The notes under the pieces were generated by a model. It ran no database searches. It had not been told where the DNA came from and worked only from the letters and a program-made list of their open reading frames with translations. From JBKEAR01 sp047972425 (GTDB lineage Bacteria > Pseudomonadota > Alphaproteobacteria > JBKEAR01): a DNA stretch of 40,463 bases. Positions within the stretch are counted from its first letter, which is position 1, and each line of letters opens with the position of its first letter. Position numbers and translations under genes: made by a program. The stretch is taken from assembly GCA_047972425.1 (NCBI GenBank), contig JBKEAR010000041.1, positions 1 to 40,463 of the forward strand. Reading direction: 5' to 3'. This document shows, piece by piece, positions 23,917 to 33,108 of this stretch.

Positions 23917-25887
23917 TTACCCCCTCTTTGCCAATTCGGTTTCAATTTTTTCAATTTCTTCGGCCTTTACAACATATTCTGTATCATTATCAAATGAGCG
24001 TATAACCCATACGGCTAAAATACCAACAAGACCTAAAATTGCAAATAAGTTCATATGGAACACAAGTGCAAAGCCCATAATCCCGGCAAAGATTGCCATA
24101 ATCAGCGGTAAGCCTGTATTTCTTGGCATAATAATATCAAGATATTCCTGTTTTGGCCGGTAAATACCGTTGGCGGCATCTTGTTTTTGTACCCACCAAT
24201 CGTCAAATTCTTTAACAATCGGGGTGCGGGCAAAGTTATAAAATGGTGCCGGTGAAGGAATAGACCATTCTAAGGTACGGCCATTCCATGGGTCGCGACC
24301 CACAGCATATTTTTTGCGGTTAATGATGCTGACTAAAAGCTGTAACACTTGGAAAACAACACCTAAGGCAATAATTGCCACACCAACAGCGGCGATTATA
24401 AAGTAAATACGCCACTCAGGATTTTCGTAATAGCTCATACGGCGTTGTGCCCCGAGTAAGCCGACATAATAAATTGGCATAAAGGCGACAAAAAAGCCGA
24501 TAAACCAGCAGAAAAATGCACATTTACCTAATGTTTCGTTAAGTTTAAAGCCAAAAAATTTAGGCCACCAATAAACTAAACCGGCTAAATAAGCAAATAC
24601 CACACCGCCCAAAATAGTATTATGGAAGTGCGCAATAAGGAATAAGCTGTTATGGAACTGGAAGTCGGCCGGAGGGATAGAAAGCATAACGCCGGTCATA
24701 CCACCGATAGAGAACACACAAATAAAGCCGAGTAACCAATACATTGGTGAGGCTAAAAGGATACGCCCTTTATACATGGTAAATAACCAGTTAAACATTT
24801 TAACCCCTGTGGGTACGGCAATAATCATAGTTGCAATACCAAAGAAGGCATTAACATTTGGCCCTGCACCCATGGTAAAGAAGTGGTGCGCCCAAACGAT
24901 AAACGAAAGGAAACAGATAATACCCAACGCATAAACCATCATTTGATAACCAAAGATTTTTTTACGTGAGAATGTGGCTGCGATTTCCGAATATATACCA
25001 AAGGCAGGCATTACAAGCACATAAACCTCGGGGTGACCCCAAGCCCAAACAAGGTTAATAAACATCATGGGGTTACCGCCGTAAGTATTGGTAAAGATAT
25101 GGAAGTCGAAATAACGGTCTAACCATAATAAACCTAATGTAGCGGTAAAGATTGGGAAGATTGCCATCGCCAAAATAATGGTAATAAACACCGACCATGT
25201 AAATACAGGGAGTTTCATCCATGTTAGGCCGGGAGCACGCATTTTAACAATGGTTACAAAGAAGTTAACGGCAAAGAGTGTTGTCCCTATGCCCGACAGC
25301 TGCACGACCCATATGTAATAGTCAACCCCCACATTTGGGCTGTACATCGTGCCCGCAAGGGGTGGATAAGGTAACCAACCCATGCTTGCCCATGCCCCGA
25401 TAAAAAGCGAAAGCATTGCTAAAACAGCCGCAACGGCAAATAACCAAAAGCTTAATGCGTTTAAGTACGGAAAAGCCACATCGCGTGTGCCGATTTGTAA
25501 CGGAACAGCCAAGTTTGCTAAGCCAGCCATAAACGGCATAGCCATAAGTACAACCATGATAAGACCATGGGCACTAAAAATTTGGTCGTAATGCTCGGGC
25601 GGTAAAAAGCCTGCACCTTCACCCAAGGCAACAGCTTGTTGCGCCCGCATAATTACGGCATCGGCAAAACCACGCACAAGCATAATAAAGGCACCGATTA
25701 AATACATGATACCAATTTTTTTATGGTCAACAGTCGTAAGCCATTCGCGCCATAACCATCCCCATCTTTTTGTAACCGTAAGTAATGCAACAATGGCAAT
25801 TGCACCAAGGGGCATCATTAATCCTGCGGTTAATGCGATCGGATCAGTAGCTATCTGATCCCATCCTAATTTACCAAAAATACTCAT
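23917..25887 (-). CDS. cyoB: CyoB, subunit I of cytochrome bo3 quinol oxidase
   Basis: Catalytic, proton-pumping subunit carrying haem b, haem o3 and CuB. The 656-residue product matches family length. Visible signatures include FSAHGLIMVVLMAMPF with a haem b ligand His, WAWGHPEVYVLVMPAFG with the His-Tyr cross-link region, FIVWAHHFFTMG (CuB ligands) and IAHFHNTILGGVVF with the haem ligands. The residues suit the A-type proton-pumping class. Confidence 0.98.
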   Translation of the reverse strand: MSIFGKLGWDQIATDPIALTAGLMMPLGAIAIVALLTVTKRWGWLWREWLTTVDHKKIGIMYLIGAFIMLVRGFADAVIMRAQQAVALGEGAGFLPPEHYDQIFSAHGLIMVVLMAMPFMAGLANLAVPLQIGTRDVAFPYLNALSFWLFAVAAVLAMLSLFIGAWASMGWLPYPPLAGTMYSPNVGVDYYIWVVQLSGIGTTLFAVNFFVTIVKMRAPGLTWMKLPVFTWSVFITIILAMAIFPIFTATLGLLWLDRYFDFHIFTNTYGGNPMMFINLVWAWGHPEVYVLVMPAFGIYSEIAATFSRKKIFGYQMMVYALGIICFLSFIVWAHHFFTMGAGPNVNAFFGIATMIIAVPTGVKMFNWLFTMYKGRILLASPMYWLLGFICVFSIGGMTGVMLSIPPADFQFHNSLFLIAHFHNTILGGVVFAYLAGLVYWWPKFFGFKLNETLGKCAFFCWFIGFFVAFMPIYYVGLLGAQRRMSYYENPEWRIYFIIAAVGVAIIALGVVFQVLQLLVSIINRKKYAVGRDPWNGRTLEWSIPSPAPFYNFARTPIVKEFDDWWVQKQDAANGIYRPKQEYLDIIMPRNTGLPLIMAIFAGIMGFALVFHMNLFAILGLVGILAVWVIRSFDNDTEYVVKAEEIEKIETELAKRG

Positions 25888-25902
25888 TTTCTCATATTCT
25901 CC

Positions 25903-26802
25903 TTAATGCCCTTCTATTTTACCGAATGTTTCAGGGTCTGGGCCATTATAATCAAAGATTTTTTCGGCTTTCGGGTCAATATATTGTAAAATAATTGTTT
26001 CGAATAGCCCATCAGGAACGGCAGAATAAAGGGTTGGCGGATTATTACGGCTTTGTTTTCTAAGCTCATTATAACCTTCAATAGTTAAAGCATTATCCGA
26101 TGCTTTAACTTTCTCTACCCATGCTGGGAATTTATCTTCTTCAACAGCTTCAATATTAAATGTCATGCCCGAATATCCAAACCCGCTATAATTTGTTGAC
26201 TTACCATCGTAAAGTCCGGGTTCATCGGCCATAACATGTAATTGGGTTGTCATGCCAGCCATAGCGTAAATCTGCCCGGCTAAATCTGGCACCCAAAAAG
26301 AGTTCATTACCGCATCCGATGTGAGCTTAAAGCTAATGGGTGTATCTTCAGGGATTGTTAATGTATTCACCGTAGCAATACCTTGCTCAGGGTAAATAAA
26401 GAACCATTTCCAATCTAAAGAAACGACCTCAATTGTTATTTGCTCTTTATCGGATTCTAAAGGCCGATAGGGGTCTAAACTATGTGATGTTTTATAGGTA
26501 ACGATTGCTAACACGACAATAATAGCAATCGGGATTCCCCAACAAACAAGCTCAATTTTATTACTATGGGTAAAGTCTGGGCGATATTCAGCCTTTTCGT
26601 TTCCCTCGCGATAGCGAATAGCAAAAGTAATACCCATAATAATAACAGGTATAATAACAAGCAGCATAATACCCATAGAAAAAAGTATTAAATTCAGCTG
26701 AGCACTGCTTACCGGACCTTTAGGATTCAGTACCCCATCGGAGCACCCTGCTAAAAGTATTGTCGATAGCAATGGTATTATTGCAAGCTTAATTTTTCTC
26801 AT
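25903..26802 (-). CDS. cyoA: CyoA, subunit II of cytochrome bo3 quinol oxidase
   Basis: Periplasmic subunit of the quinol oxidase. The ATG at 26802 gives 299 residues with a lipoprotein signal MRKIKLAIIPLLSTILLAGC; a longer frame opens at TTG 26826 but spoils this signal. Two spans and a cupredoxin-like domain follow (LDWKWFFIYPEQGIATVN, MNSFWVPDLAGQIYAMAGM). The CuA ligands of cytochrome c oxidases are missing, as expected for a quinol oxidase. It comes after cyoE in the operon. Confidence 0.97.
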   Translation of the reverse strand: MRKIKLAIIPLLSTILLAGCSDGVLNPKGPVSSAQLNLILFSMGIMLLVIIPVIIMGITFAIRYREGNEKAEYRPDFTHSNKIELVCWGIPIAIIVVLAIVTYKTSHSLDPYRPLESDKEQITIEVVSLDWKWFFIYPEQGIATVNTLTIPEDTPISFKLTSDAVMNSFWVPDLAGQIYAMAGMTTQLHVMADEPGLYDGKSTNYSGFGYSGMTFNIEAVEEDKFPAWVEKVKASDNALTIEGYNELRKQSRNNPPTLYSAVPDGLFETIILQYIDPKAEKIFDYNGPDPETFGKIEGH

Positions 26803-26827
26803 ATTCTCAAAAACCTCTTTCACCAAA

Positions 26828-27703
26828 TTAAATCGGCAAGTTCTGTACGCTCAAAAGTACGCTTACCGAAAAAACTGTAATTTCAATGATAGAAAAAATA
26901 AAGACTCTGCGTGCCCAACGCGTGTTATCTTTGGTATCAAAACCTTGGCGGCATAACACAACAAAAATAGCACCGCAAATAGCCATAGCTATTTTATAAA
27001 TAATGGTTAAATGGGCAGCAAAACCTAAAAAGATTGTGATGCAAAGTAAAGCCGTTGCATAACAGATCATATGGATTTTGGTATCTAAAAAACCACAAAC
27101 AACGGGGCGAACCCGAATATTTGCAGCCTTATAGTCATCAAATCGATAAATTGCAATGGCATAAAAATGGGGCATTTGCCATAAAACAAGGGTTAAATAT
27201 AACAGTAAAGCAATAGCATCAAATTGGTTGGTTACGGCGGTATATCCCACAACGGGTGGAATAGCCCCCGATAATGCGCCAATCAGCGTGCCATGGATAG
27301 AACGCCGCTTAAATATAAGCGAATAAATACCCACATAGATGATAAAACCAAATATGGCCAATAAGGCAGAAAACAAGTTGGTTCCTAGCCATAAAATAAC
27401 AAAGCCAATGCTTACTAAAATAACCCCATATATTAAAGCAACCGATGGCGGATATTGCTTATCTAACGACACACGGTTTTTGGTGCGTGCCATAACAATA
27501 TCAATATCGCGATCGATTAAATTATTAAATACACAGGCAGCAGCCACAATGAGCATAATGCCAATAATGCTGCTAAAAAATAGTAAAAAATCAAAATGCC
27601 AACCTGCAGCTAAAAAATAGCCAGCAATTGTTGTTAGCATGTTCGATGCAACAATGCCCGGTTTAGCTATCTCGATAAAATAACGAAACTTGCTTTTTTG
27701 CAA
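26828..27703 (-). CDS. cyoE: CyoE, protohaem IX farnesyltransferase (haem O synthase)
   Basis: Membrane prenyltransferase that converts haem b to haem o for the oxidase. The 291-residue product has about seven to nine spans and the Asp-rich motif NNLIDRDIDIVMARTKNR, plus LVLWQMPHFYAIAIYR. It begins with TTG at 27703 after a GGGG tract. A stop two codons upstream rules out a longer form. It is the first gene of the operon here, while in many bacteria cyoE is last. Confidence 0.94.
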   Translation of the reverse strand: MQKSKFRYFIEIAKPGIVASNMLTTIAGYFLAAGWHFDFLLFFSSIIGIMLIVAAACVFNNLIDRDIDIVMARTKNRVSLDKQYPPSVALIYGVILVSIGFVILWLGTNLFSALLAIFGFIIYVGIYSLIFKRRSIHGTLIGALSGAIPPVVGYTAVTNQFDAIALLLYLTLVLWQMPHFYAIAIYRFDDYKAANIRVRPVVCGFLDTKIHMICYATALLCITIFLGFAAHLTIIYKIAMAICGAIFVVLCRQGFDTKDNTRWARRVFIFSIIEITVFSVSVLLSVQNLPI

Positions 27704-27916
27704 TAATCATCCCCATTTTCAAAAAATTAAATAAAGCAATTTTAAGCTTATAATAAATTTTTCACCACATATTCTCTTACATGCCAAGGTTTATAATACT
27801 GCACATTACTCGCATTTAAAGAAGAAAAATAATATGCTAAATTGATACACATTGGCATTTAATAGAAGCTATTATCACATATTTGCGTGTAAATAAAAAG
27901 AAAATATACAATTTAA

Positions 27917-27931
27917 TGAGAATTATTTGCA
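27917..27931. promoter_or_regulatory. Fur-box-like site between cyo and thi
   Basis: TGAGAAT-T-ATTTGCA resembles the 7-1-7 form of Fur sites (TGATAAT-n-ATTATCA), matching at most symmetric positions. It lies about 215 bases upstream of cyoE and 290 bases upstream of thiB. In so AT-rich a region the match might be accidental. Confidence 0.35.
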
Positions 27932-28069
27932 TTACAAATTTGGTTATTTATATCTATAAATTATTAAATTTCGATTATAGCTTTCTTAAAAATTGTAATT
28001 TCTATCAATAAATTTTAGAGAAAAAAAGATTGATTAATCGGCCATATCCATTTAAACTAATGGCGAAAA

Positions 28070-28148
28070 ACGGGGTGCTGTTATGGCTGAGAAGATATGA
28101 ATATATCTAACCCGCAAACCTGATCCAGATAATGCTGGCGGAGGAATT
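28070..28148 (+). ncRNA. TPP riboswitch (THI element)
   Basis: The conserved core is plain to see: GGGGTGC at 28072, GGCTGAGA at 28085, ACCCGCAAACCTGATC at 28110, and GATAATGCTGGCGGAGGAA at 28127. These are the P2, J2/4 and P4 elements of the thiamine pyrophosphate aptamer. It directly precedes thiBPQ, so thiamine import should fall when TPP is abundant. Confidence 0.97.
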
Positions 28149-28180
28149 TTTGGCCAAAACACCAAAATCAACCCGATGTC

Positions 28181-28201
28181 AGCTCCTCAACATAAGGAGC
28201 T
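28181..28201 (+). promoter_or_regulatory. thiB: Hairpin that can hide the thiB ribosome binding site
   Basis: AGCTCCT (28181-28187) is exactly complementary to AGGAGCT (28195-28201), which contains the ribosome site AAGGAG nine bases before thiB ATG. The hairpin could be the expression platform of the TPP riboswitch, working on translation. No T-run follows, so transcription termination is unlikely. Confidence 0.65.
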
Positions 28202-28208
28202 TTATTTT

Positions 28209-29153
28209 ATGAAACAAAAAATTATTCAGGCCTTTGCAATATCGGCTATTGCATGGGGCGCACAAGCGGCGGATTTAAATATTTTAACTTACGATGTTAT
28301 CGCCTCTGATTGGGGCATTGGCCCAATATGGGAAGAAAAATTTGAAAAACAATGTGGTTGTGACATTGAGTTCGAAGGGGTAAATGGCGGGTCATCGGCC
28401 ATGGTTACCCGAGCCATGTTCGATAAAGGCAGCCATGATATTATATTGGGCTTAGATAATAGCATGATGGTCGATGCCATGCGGCTTAATTTGGTTCAGC
28501 CCCATGGTATTGAATTTCCGGAGTTAGAGGTGGGCTGGACAGATAAATATTTTGTAGCCTTTGATTATGGCTTTTTGGCTTTTGTTGGGCTTAAAAATGA
28601 TGGTTTGCCCAAAACATTTGACGAGCTTGTAAGCAACCAAGATATTTCGGTAGTGATGGAAGACCCCAAAACATCGGGGTTTGCCCATTGGTTTTACGGC
28701 GTATATGGCGATGACAGTGCCAGTAAATGGGCAGAGCTGAGCAAACATATTGTTACAATTACCCCCAGCTGGTCCGAGGCCTATAAGCTATTTTTAGAAG
28801 GCGAGGCCGATGTGGTGATGAGCTATTCAACATCGCCCGCTTATCATGTTGAATATGATAAAAGAGACGATTATACAGCACTCACCTTCCCCGAGGGCCA
28901 TTTGTTGGTGGTTGAGTTGGGCGCTATTACCAAAGAGAGCAAAAACCCCGTGCTCGCCAAAGAGTTTTTAGAATTTATACTCACACCCGAAGCCCAACAA
29001 GATATAGCCTTAATAAATATTATGTACCCGATTGTTGCGCGCACCCCATTACCCGATGCATTTAAAGATTTAAAATTACCCAAAAAACATATTTATCCCA
29101 TCATGACCAACCAAGAGATAAGTGATTTATGGGTAAAAGACATTGCCCAATAA
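28209..29153 (+). CDS. thiB: ThiB, periplasmic thiamine-binding protein
   Basis: Captures thiamine or its phosphates for the ThiPQ transporter. The ATG at 28209 has AAGGAG upstream; the longer frame from 28176 is rejected because it includes that site. The 314-residue product has a signal peptide ending AWGAQA, followed by LNILTYDVIASDWGIGP. The pattern HDIILGLDNSMM and the SYSTSPAYH segment are diagnostic of ThiB. Its last codons overlap the thiP start. Confidence 0.96.
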   Translation: MKQKIIQAFAISAIAWGAQAADLNILTYDVIASDWGIGPIWEEKFEKQCGCDIEFEGVNGGSSAMVTRAMFDKGSHDIILGLDNSMMVDAMRLNLVQPHGIEFPELEVGWTDKYFVAFDYGFLAFVGLKNDGLPKTFDELVSNQDISVVMEDPKTSGFAHWFYGVYGDDSASKWAELSKHIVTITPSWSEAYKLFLEGEADVVMSYSTSPAYHVEYDKRDDYTALTFPEGHLLVVELGAITKESKNPVLAKEFLEFILTPEAQQDIALINIMYPIVARTPLPDAFKDLKLPKKHIYPIMTNQEISDLWVKDIAQ

Positions 29154-30708
29154 ATTAATTTATCGCCCGCATATTTCGGGGCAGCGTCGGCTATATTTTA
29201 TATTTGCGGCTTTAATGGTTGTTTTGCCTTTTGTGTTTGCAATTATAAGCTTAGGGGCGCAATTCCCCTTTGGGCAAAAAATTCCGGCATCTATTTGGAG
29301 TATTGGGGTACAGGCATTTGTAGCTGCTATGGGCGGTACCTTCATTTCACTCTTTGGCGGCTATTGGTTGGCGCATTGTTTGTTTCGGGTTGATTTTCGG
29401 GGTAAGAATTTTTTGCTCAATATTTTTAGCCTGACCATGGTTTTACCTTCAATTATTGCCATTGTGGGGCTGGTGGATATATTTGGGCAAAAAGGGGTAA
29501 TTAATCAAGCCCTTATTGTTATGGGGCTTTCACCGATTAAAATGGTTTATAATATGGTGGGGGTGCTGATTATATTCACATTTTACAATATCCCATTTTG
29601 TGCCTTGGTCTTTTTAGAGCGGTTAAGTAATATCCCGAAAACCTATTGGAAGTCGGCGGAGGTTCTGGGTTTTTCTAATCGGCAAAAGATTCAAATCATC
29701 GAGCTCCCGCTTTTAAAAAATAGCTTTTTTTATACCGGTTTTTTTGTCTTTTTACTCTGTTTTACGAGCTTTGCCCCAGTGCTGATTATGGGGGGTGGCA
29801 AAATAGAAACATTCACCACCGCACTTTATAACGGGCTTAAAAGCTTTAATATGAGCATGGTCATTCAGGTGGCCATTGCCCAATTTGTTTGGAGCTTTAT
29901 CGCCCTATGCTGTTTATTTTTTATTCGGCAAAAACGCAGCCGTATCGAGCATGGTTATTTGCAACTGCCGCTTATTTTAGCTCATCGGTTATTTTGGCAT
30001 AGACTCATCATTATTTTATTTGGTCTTTATATTATTATGCCCATTATGGTGGTTCTTCTTAAAGGGCTGCATGCGCAATTTTGGTTATGGTTATTTAAGC
30101 CTGCCTTTATTAATGCCCTATGGAATAGCCTTTATTTATCGGCATTATCGGCTTTATTAGCGGTATTTTTAAGTGTTGGGCTATCGGTACTGCCACGATA
30201 CAGAACCTTGCTGATTATTGCCAATTTACCCATGATGATACCCAGCTTTATTCTGATTGCCGGTATATTTGTGGCTTTGGCATCTAAAGTGAATTTGTTT
30301 CAATATCGCAGTTTGTTCATTATTATCACCTCAGCGCTGATGTCTATACCCTTAATAACAAGGCTGATTACCGAACCCATTTGGCATATTTATCAAAACC
30401 AATATCAATTGGCTTATAGTTTAAATATTCGTAACCTCAATTGGTATCGGCATATTTTATTGCCGCAAATTCGTTTGCCGCTTATTCGCTCTTTTGCCAT
30501 GAGCATGGCCATGTGCTTTGGCGATTTTGGTGTAATAGCCTTTTTAGGTTCTAAAGATTTAACAACTTTACCCTATTTATTATACGAGCAAATGGGGCGT
30601 TATCGCTTTAACGATGCCGATGCTTTAGCCTGTATTTTGCTTTTGGTTTATATTGGCATATTCTCGATTTTCATGCGCACAAAAGGAGGCCGCCATGTTG
30701 CATATTAA
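29143..30708 (+). CDS. thiP: ThiP, thiamine ABC transporter permease
   Basis: Membrane component of the thiamine importer. The 521-residue product is a fused permease with about twelve spans and two EAA loops, one near residue 170 (YWKSAEVLGFSNRQKIQIIELPLL) and one near 430 (QLAYSLNIRNLNWYRHILLPQIRLP). It starts with TTG 29143, overlapping thiB by 11 bases with only a weak ribosome site, so coupling to thiB translation is likely. The next in-frame ATG is at 29215, inside the first span. Confidence 0.94.
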   Translation: MPNKLIYRPHISGQRRLYFIFAALMVVLPFVFAIISLGAQFPFGQKIPASIWSIGVQAFVAAMGGTFISLFGGYWLAHCLFRVDFRGKNFLLNIFSLTMVLPSIIAIVGLVDIFGQKGVINQALIVMGLSPIKMVYNMVGVLIIFTFYNIPFCALVFLERLSNIPKTYWKSAEVLGFSNRQKIQIIELPLLKNSFFYTGFFVFLLCFTSFAPVLIMGGGKIETFTTALYNGLKSFNMSMVIQVAIAQFVWSFIALCCLFFIRQKRSRIEHGYLQLPLILAHRLFWHRLIIILFGLYIIMPIMVVLLKGLHAQFWLWLFKPAFINALWNSLYLSALSALLAVFLSVGLSVLPRYRTLLIIANLPMMIPSFILIAGIFVALASKVNLFQYRSLFIIITSALMSIPLITRLITEPIWHIYQNQYQLAYSLNIRNLNWYRHILLPQIRLPLIRSFAMSMAMCFGDFGVIAFLGSKDLTTLPYLLYEQMGRYRFNDADALACILLLVYIGIFSIFMRTKGGRHVAY

Positions 30709-31318
30709 GCAGCTAACAACCTATTGGGAGCAGCAAGAATATCGGTATGATTTTCAGGTTAACCAAGGCGATTTTATTGCGATTGTGGGGCCATCGGGCG
30801 GGGGAAAATCCACCTTACTTAGTCTAATTGCAGGCTTATTGCCTATTTATAGCGGGCAAATTGAATTTGCGGGGCAAAATATCACCCAACTGCCGGCCTA
30901 TAAGCGGCCGGTAAGCCTTTTATTTCAGAATCATAATTTGTTTGAGCATTTAACCATCGCCCAAAATATCGCCTTGGGTATCCGAGCCGATTTAAAATTA
31001 TCGACCACCGAAAAACAACAAATTGCCAGTTTAGCCCAAGAGTTAGAGATTGCCGATTTACTTGGGCGCAAACCCTTTGAGCTCTCGGGTGGGCAGCAGC
31101 AACGTGCGGCCATTGGGCGTATATTATTACGCAAGCAGCCCATATTATTGCTCGATGAACCATTTTCGGCACTTGATGAAAAATTGCGCGCCGAACTTTT
31201 ACGCCTTGTATATAAGATTCATCAAAAAAATGGGCTAACAACCCTGATGGTCAGCCATCATGGTGACGAATTAAGTGAAGTTGCCAATAATTTTATTACG
31301 ATAAATCCGCCGAAATAG
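30695..31318 (+). CDS. thiQ: ThiQ, thiamine ABC transporter ATPase
   Basis: Powers thiamine uptake. AAAGGAGG at 30681-30688 fixes the start at ATG 30695, 207 residues; the frame is open farther upstream but lies inside thiP. It has Walker A GPSGGGKST, Q-loop LLFQNHNLFEHLT, signature LSGGQQQRAAIGR, Walker B ILLLDEPFSALD and the switch His in MVSHH. It is short, lacking regulatory C-terminal extensions, as is normal for ThiQ. It overlaps thiP by 14 bases. Confidence 0.95.
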   Translation: MLHIKQLTTYWEQQEYRYDFQVNQGDFIAIVGPSGGGKSTLLSLIAGLLPIYSGQIEFAGQNITQLPAYKRPVSLLFQNHNLFEHLTIAQNIALGIRADLKLSTTEKQQIASLAQELEIADLLGRKPFELSGGQQQRAAIGRILLRKQPILLLDEPFSALDEKLRAELLRLVYKIHQKNGLTTLMVSHHGDELSEVANNFITINPPK

Positions 31319-31633
31319 CCAATTTTTACCATTTGTTACAATTTGTTACAAAAAAGTTTGAATCTGTAGCATTATTGTTACAATTATTATTTATATTGAT
31401 AATTAAGAAAACAAACCATATTTCATTTCTCTCAAAATTGTCTTTCTTAAAAAAATTCTCTCTTTTGTATATGCGGCTCCAAACGGAGCCGCTTTTTTAA
31501 TATCGCCTTGCCGATTTTTAATTCTTTATTTTTATTGGAATATTTGCTACAACAACTTTGTAAAATAAGTAAGAGAACATAAATTATCTTACTTTCCTAT
31601 CCACACCGAAAAAAGAGCAAAGAGTTAAAAAAA
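31319..31633. other. Intergenic region between thiQ and prs
   Basis: About 315 bases without a gene. Three close TTGTTACAA-type words occur at 31334-31372 (TTTGTTACAA twice in direct tandem, then TTGTTACAA). A terminator lies at 31473-31498, and the rest is the AT-rich prs leader. Confidence 0.6.
31473..31498 (+). terminator. Intrinsic terminator between thiQ and prs
   Basis: GCGGCTCC (31473-31480) pairs with GGAGCCGC (31485-31492) around AAAC, followed by six T. It is 155 bases after thiQ, so a separate short transcript upstream cannot be excluded. Confidence 0.9.
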
Positions 31634-32578
31634 ATGAAACTTGTTGCAGGTAATTCCAACCTTCCTTTAGCCGAGGCCATTTCTGCATGGCTTAATGTTC
31701 CCCTTACCAAAGCGAGTATTCGCCGATTTTCAGACCAAGAAATTTTTGTGGAAATTCACGAAAATGTCCGGGGTGAGGATGTTTTTATTATTCAATCCAC
31801 AAGTTACCCGGCCAATGACCATTTAATGGAGTTATTGGTAACAATCGATGCGTTAAAGCGGGGCTCTGCACGGCGGATTACCGCAGTTATCCCTTATTTC
31901 GGTTATGCAAGGCAAGATCGTAAATCGGGCCCGCGCACACCCATTTCGGCCAAGTTGGTTGCCAACTTAATCTCCACAGCGGGGGCGGACCGTGTACTTA
32001 CAATGGATCTCCATGCCGGCCAAATTCAGGGCTTTTTTGATATCCCCGTGGATAATTTAACCGGGGGTTTAGTTTTTGTGCGCGATATTCAAGAGCGTTA
32101 TGATCCGGATAATGTCATGGTTGTATCGCCCGATGTCGGCGGTGTGGTTCGGGCACGCTCTATGGCAAGTGCCTTAGGAGCCGACCTTGCAATTATCGAT
32201 AAACGCCGCGAAAAAGCCGGTGTTTCCGAGGTGATGAATATTATTGGCGATATTAAAGGCCGCGATTGTATTTTGGTGGACGATATTGCCGACTCCGCCG
32301 GTACATTATGTAATGCAGCATCGGCTCTTATGGCCAAAGGGGCAAAATCCGTTGCCGCTTATGTTACCCATGGTGTGCTTTCAGGCGGTGCCGTAACCCG
32401 CATAGAAGATAGCCCGATGACTTCGCTTGTCATGACCGATTCTATTCGTGCGGTGAAAGCAGCCAGAGAATCCGATTCTGTCGAGCAGCTTTCGGTTGCC
32501 CCATTATTGGCCGAGGCCATTCGGCGCATTCACGGCGAAAAATCGGTTTCGTCATTATTTGAGGGTGGCACATTATAG
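31634..32578 (+). CDS. prs: Ribose-phosphate pyrophosphokinase
   Basis: Makes PRPP from ribose 5-phosphate and ATP, feeding pyrimidine, purine, NAD and amino-acid synthesis. The 314-residue product has the family start KLVAGNSNLPLAEAISAWL, the flexible loop FGYARQDRKSGPRTPISAK, the signature LTMDLHAGQIQGFFDIPVDN and PRPP loop LVDDIADSAGT. Length is standard for class I enzymes. The gene has its own terminator; pyrE, pyrF and nadV products in this window use its product. Confidence 0.97.
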   Translation: MKLVAGNSNLPLAEAISAWLNVPLTKASIRRFSDQEIFVEIHENVRGEDVFIIQSTSYPANDHLMELLVTIDALKRGSARRITAVIPYFGYARQDRKSGPRTPISAKLVANLISTAGADRVLTMDLHAGQIQGFFDIPVDNLTGGLVFVRDIQERYDPDNVMVVSPDVGGVVRARSMASALGADLAIIDKRREKAGVSEVMNIIGDIKGRDCILVDDIADSAGTLCNAASALMAKGAKSVAAYVTHGVLSGGAVTRIEDSPMTSLVMTDSIRAVKAARESDSVEQLSVAPLLAEAIRRIHGEKSVSSLFEGGTL

Positions 32579-32598
32579 GTTGTAAATAAAATATTAAA

Positions 32599-32624
32599 GG
32601 AGAGGCCAAGGCTTCTCCTTTTTT
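32599..32624 (+). terminator. Intrinsic terminator of prs
   Basis: GGAGAGGCC (32599-32607) pairs with GGCTTCTCC (32610-32618) with one G-T pair. The nominal loop of two bases will open slightly, and six T follow. Confidence 0.88.
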
Positions 32625-32685
32625 ATTGACTTTATTTTATGTGACTTTTAATATGCAATATAAATAATTAATTGAGGATTTTTCC

Positions 32686-33090
32686 ATGGAGTTTCAGCAA
32701 GACGAAATACGCAAACTGGTTTTTACCTTTTATAAAAAAGTCCGTAAAGATGATGATATTGGGCCTATTTTTAATGAGCGCATTGCCGAGGATCATTGGC
32801 CGCCGCATCTTGAAAAAATGTGCCGCTTTTGGGGTAGCATGTTAGGCACAGGGGAGCAATTTGCCGGCAACCCGATGCAAGCCCATTTACCCATGGATGA
32901 AGTTCAGCCCCAAAATTTTCAGTCTTGGTTGTCATTGTTCGATGAAACCTGCCACGAGGTTTTTGATGATGAGCGCGCCGCCTTTGTATTGGGCAAAGCC
33001 CAAATGGTTGCCAACTCCTTACAAATGGGCATGGGGTTAGACCGCGGTAAACGCGGGTTAGAAAATCCCTTTGGTCCATTACGGTTTTAA
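32686..33090 (+). CDS. Group III truncated haemoglobin
   Basis: Small haem protein of the 2-over-2 globin fold, class P (TrHb3), like Campylobacter Ctb. These bind oxygen or nitric oxide and may protect respiration. The 134-residue product has the class marker DDDIGPIFNERIAEDHWPPH, then LEKMCRFWGSMLGTGEQFAGNPMQAH, where His67 is the likely proximal haem ligand. AGGA lies nine bases before ATG. The membrane protein that follows begins 18 bases later and may be co-transcribed. With nap in the same genome, a role in nitrite-derived NO is possible but not shown. Confidence 0.9.
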   Translation: MEFQQDEIRKLVFTFYKKVRKDDDIGPIFNERIAEDHWPPHLEKMCRFWGSMLGTGEQFAGNPMQAHLPMDEVQPQNFQSWLSLFDETCHEVFDDERAAFVLGKAQMVANSLQMGMGLDRGKRGLENPFGPLRF

Positions 33091-33108
33091 GTGCATAAAG
33101 GGAATAAT

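Larger units (their letters stand above)
27704..28208. other. Divergent intergenic region between cyo and thi operons
   Basis: About 500 bases, very AT-rich. It holds the presumed cyoE promoter, a Fur-box-like palindrome at 27917-27931, the TPP riboswitch at 28070-28148 and a ribosome-site-hiding hairpin at 28181-28201. I saw no small gene. Confidence 0.7.

Noticed and set aside
31334..31372. Repeated TTGTTACAA words after thiQ as an operator array
   Set aside because: The words are AT-rich, irregularly spaced and not tied to a promoter I can recognise. Mentioned only in the intergenic note.
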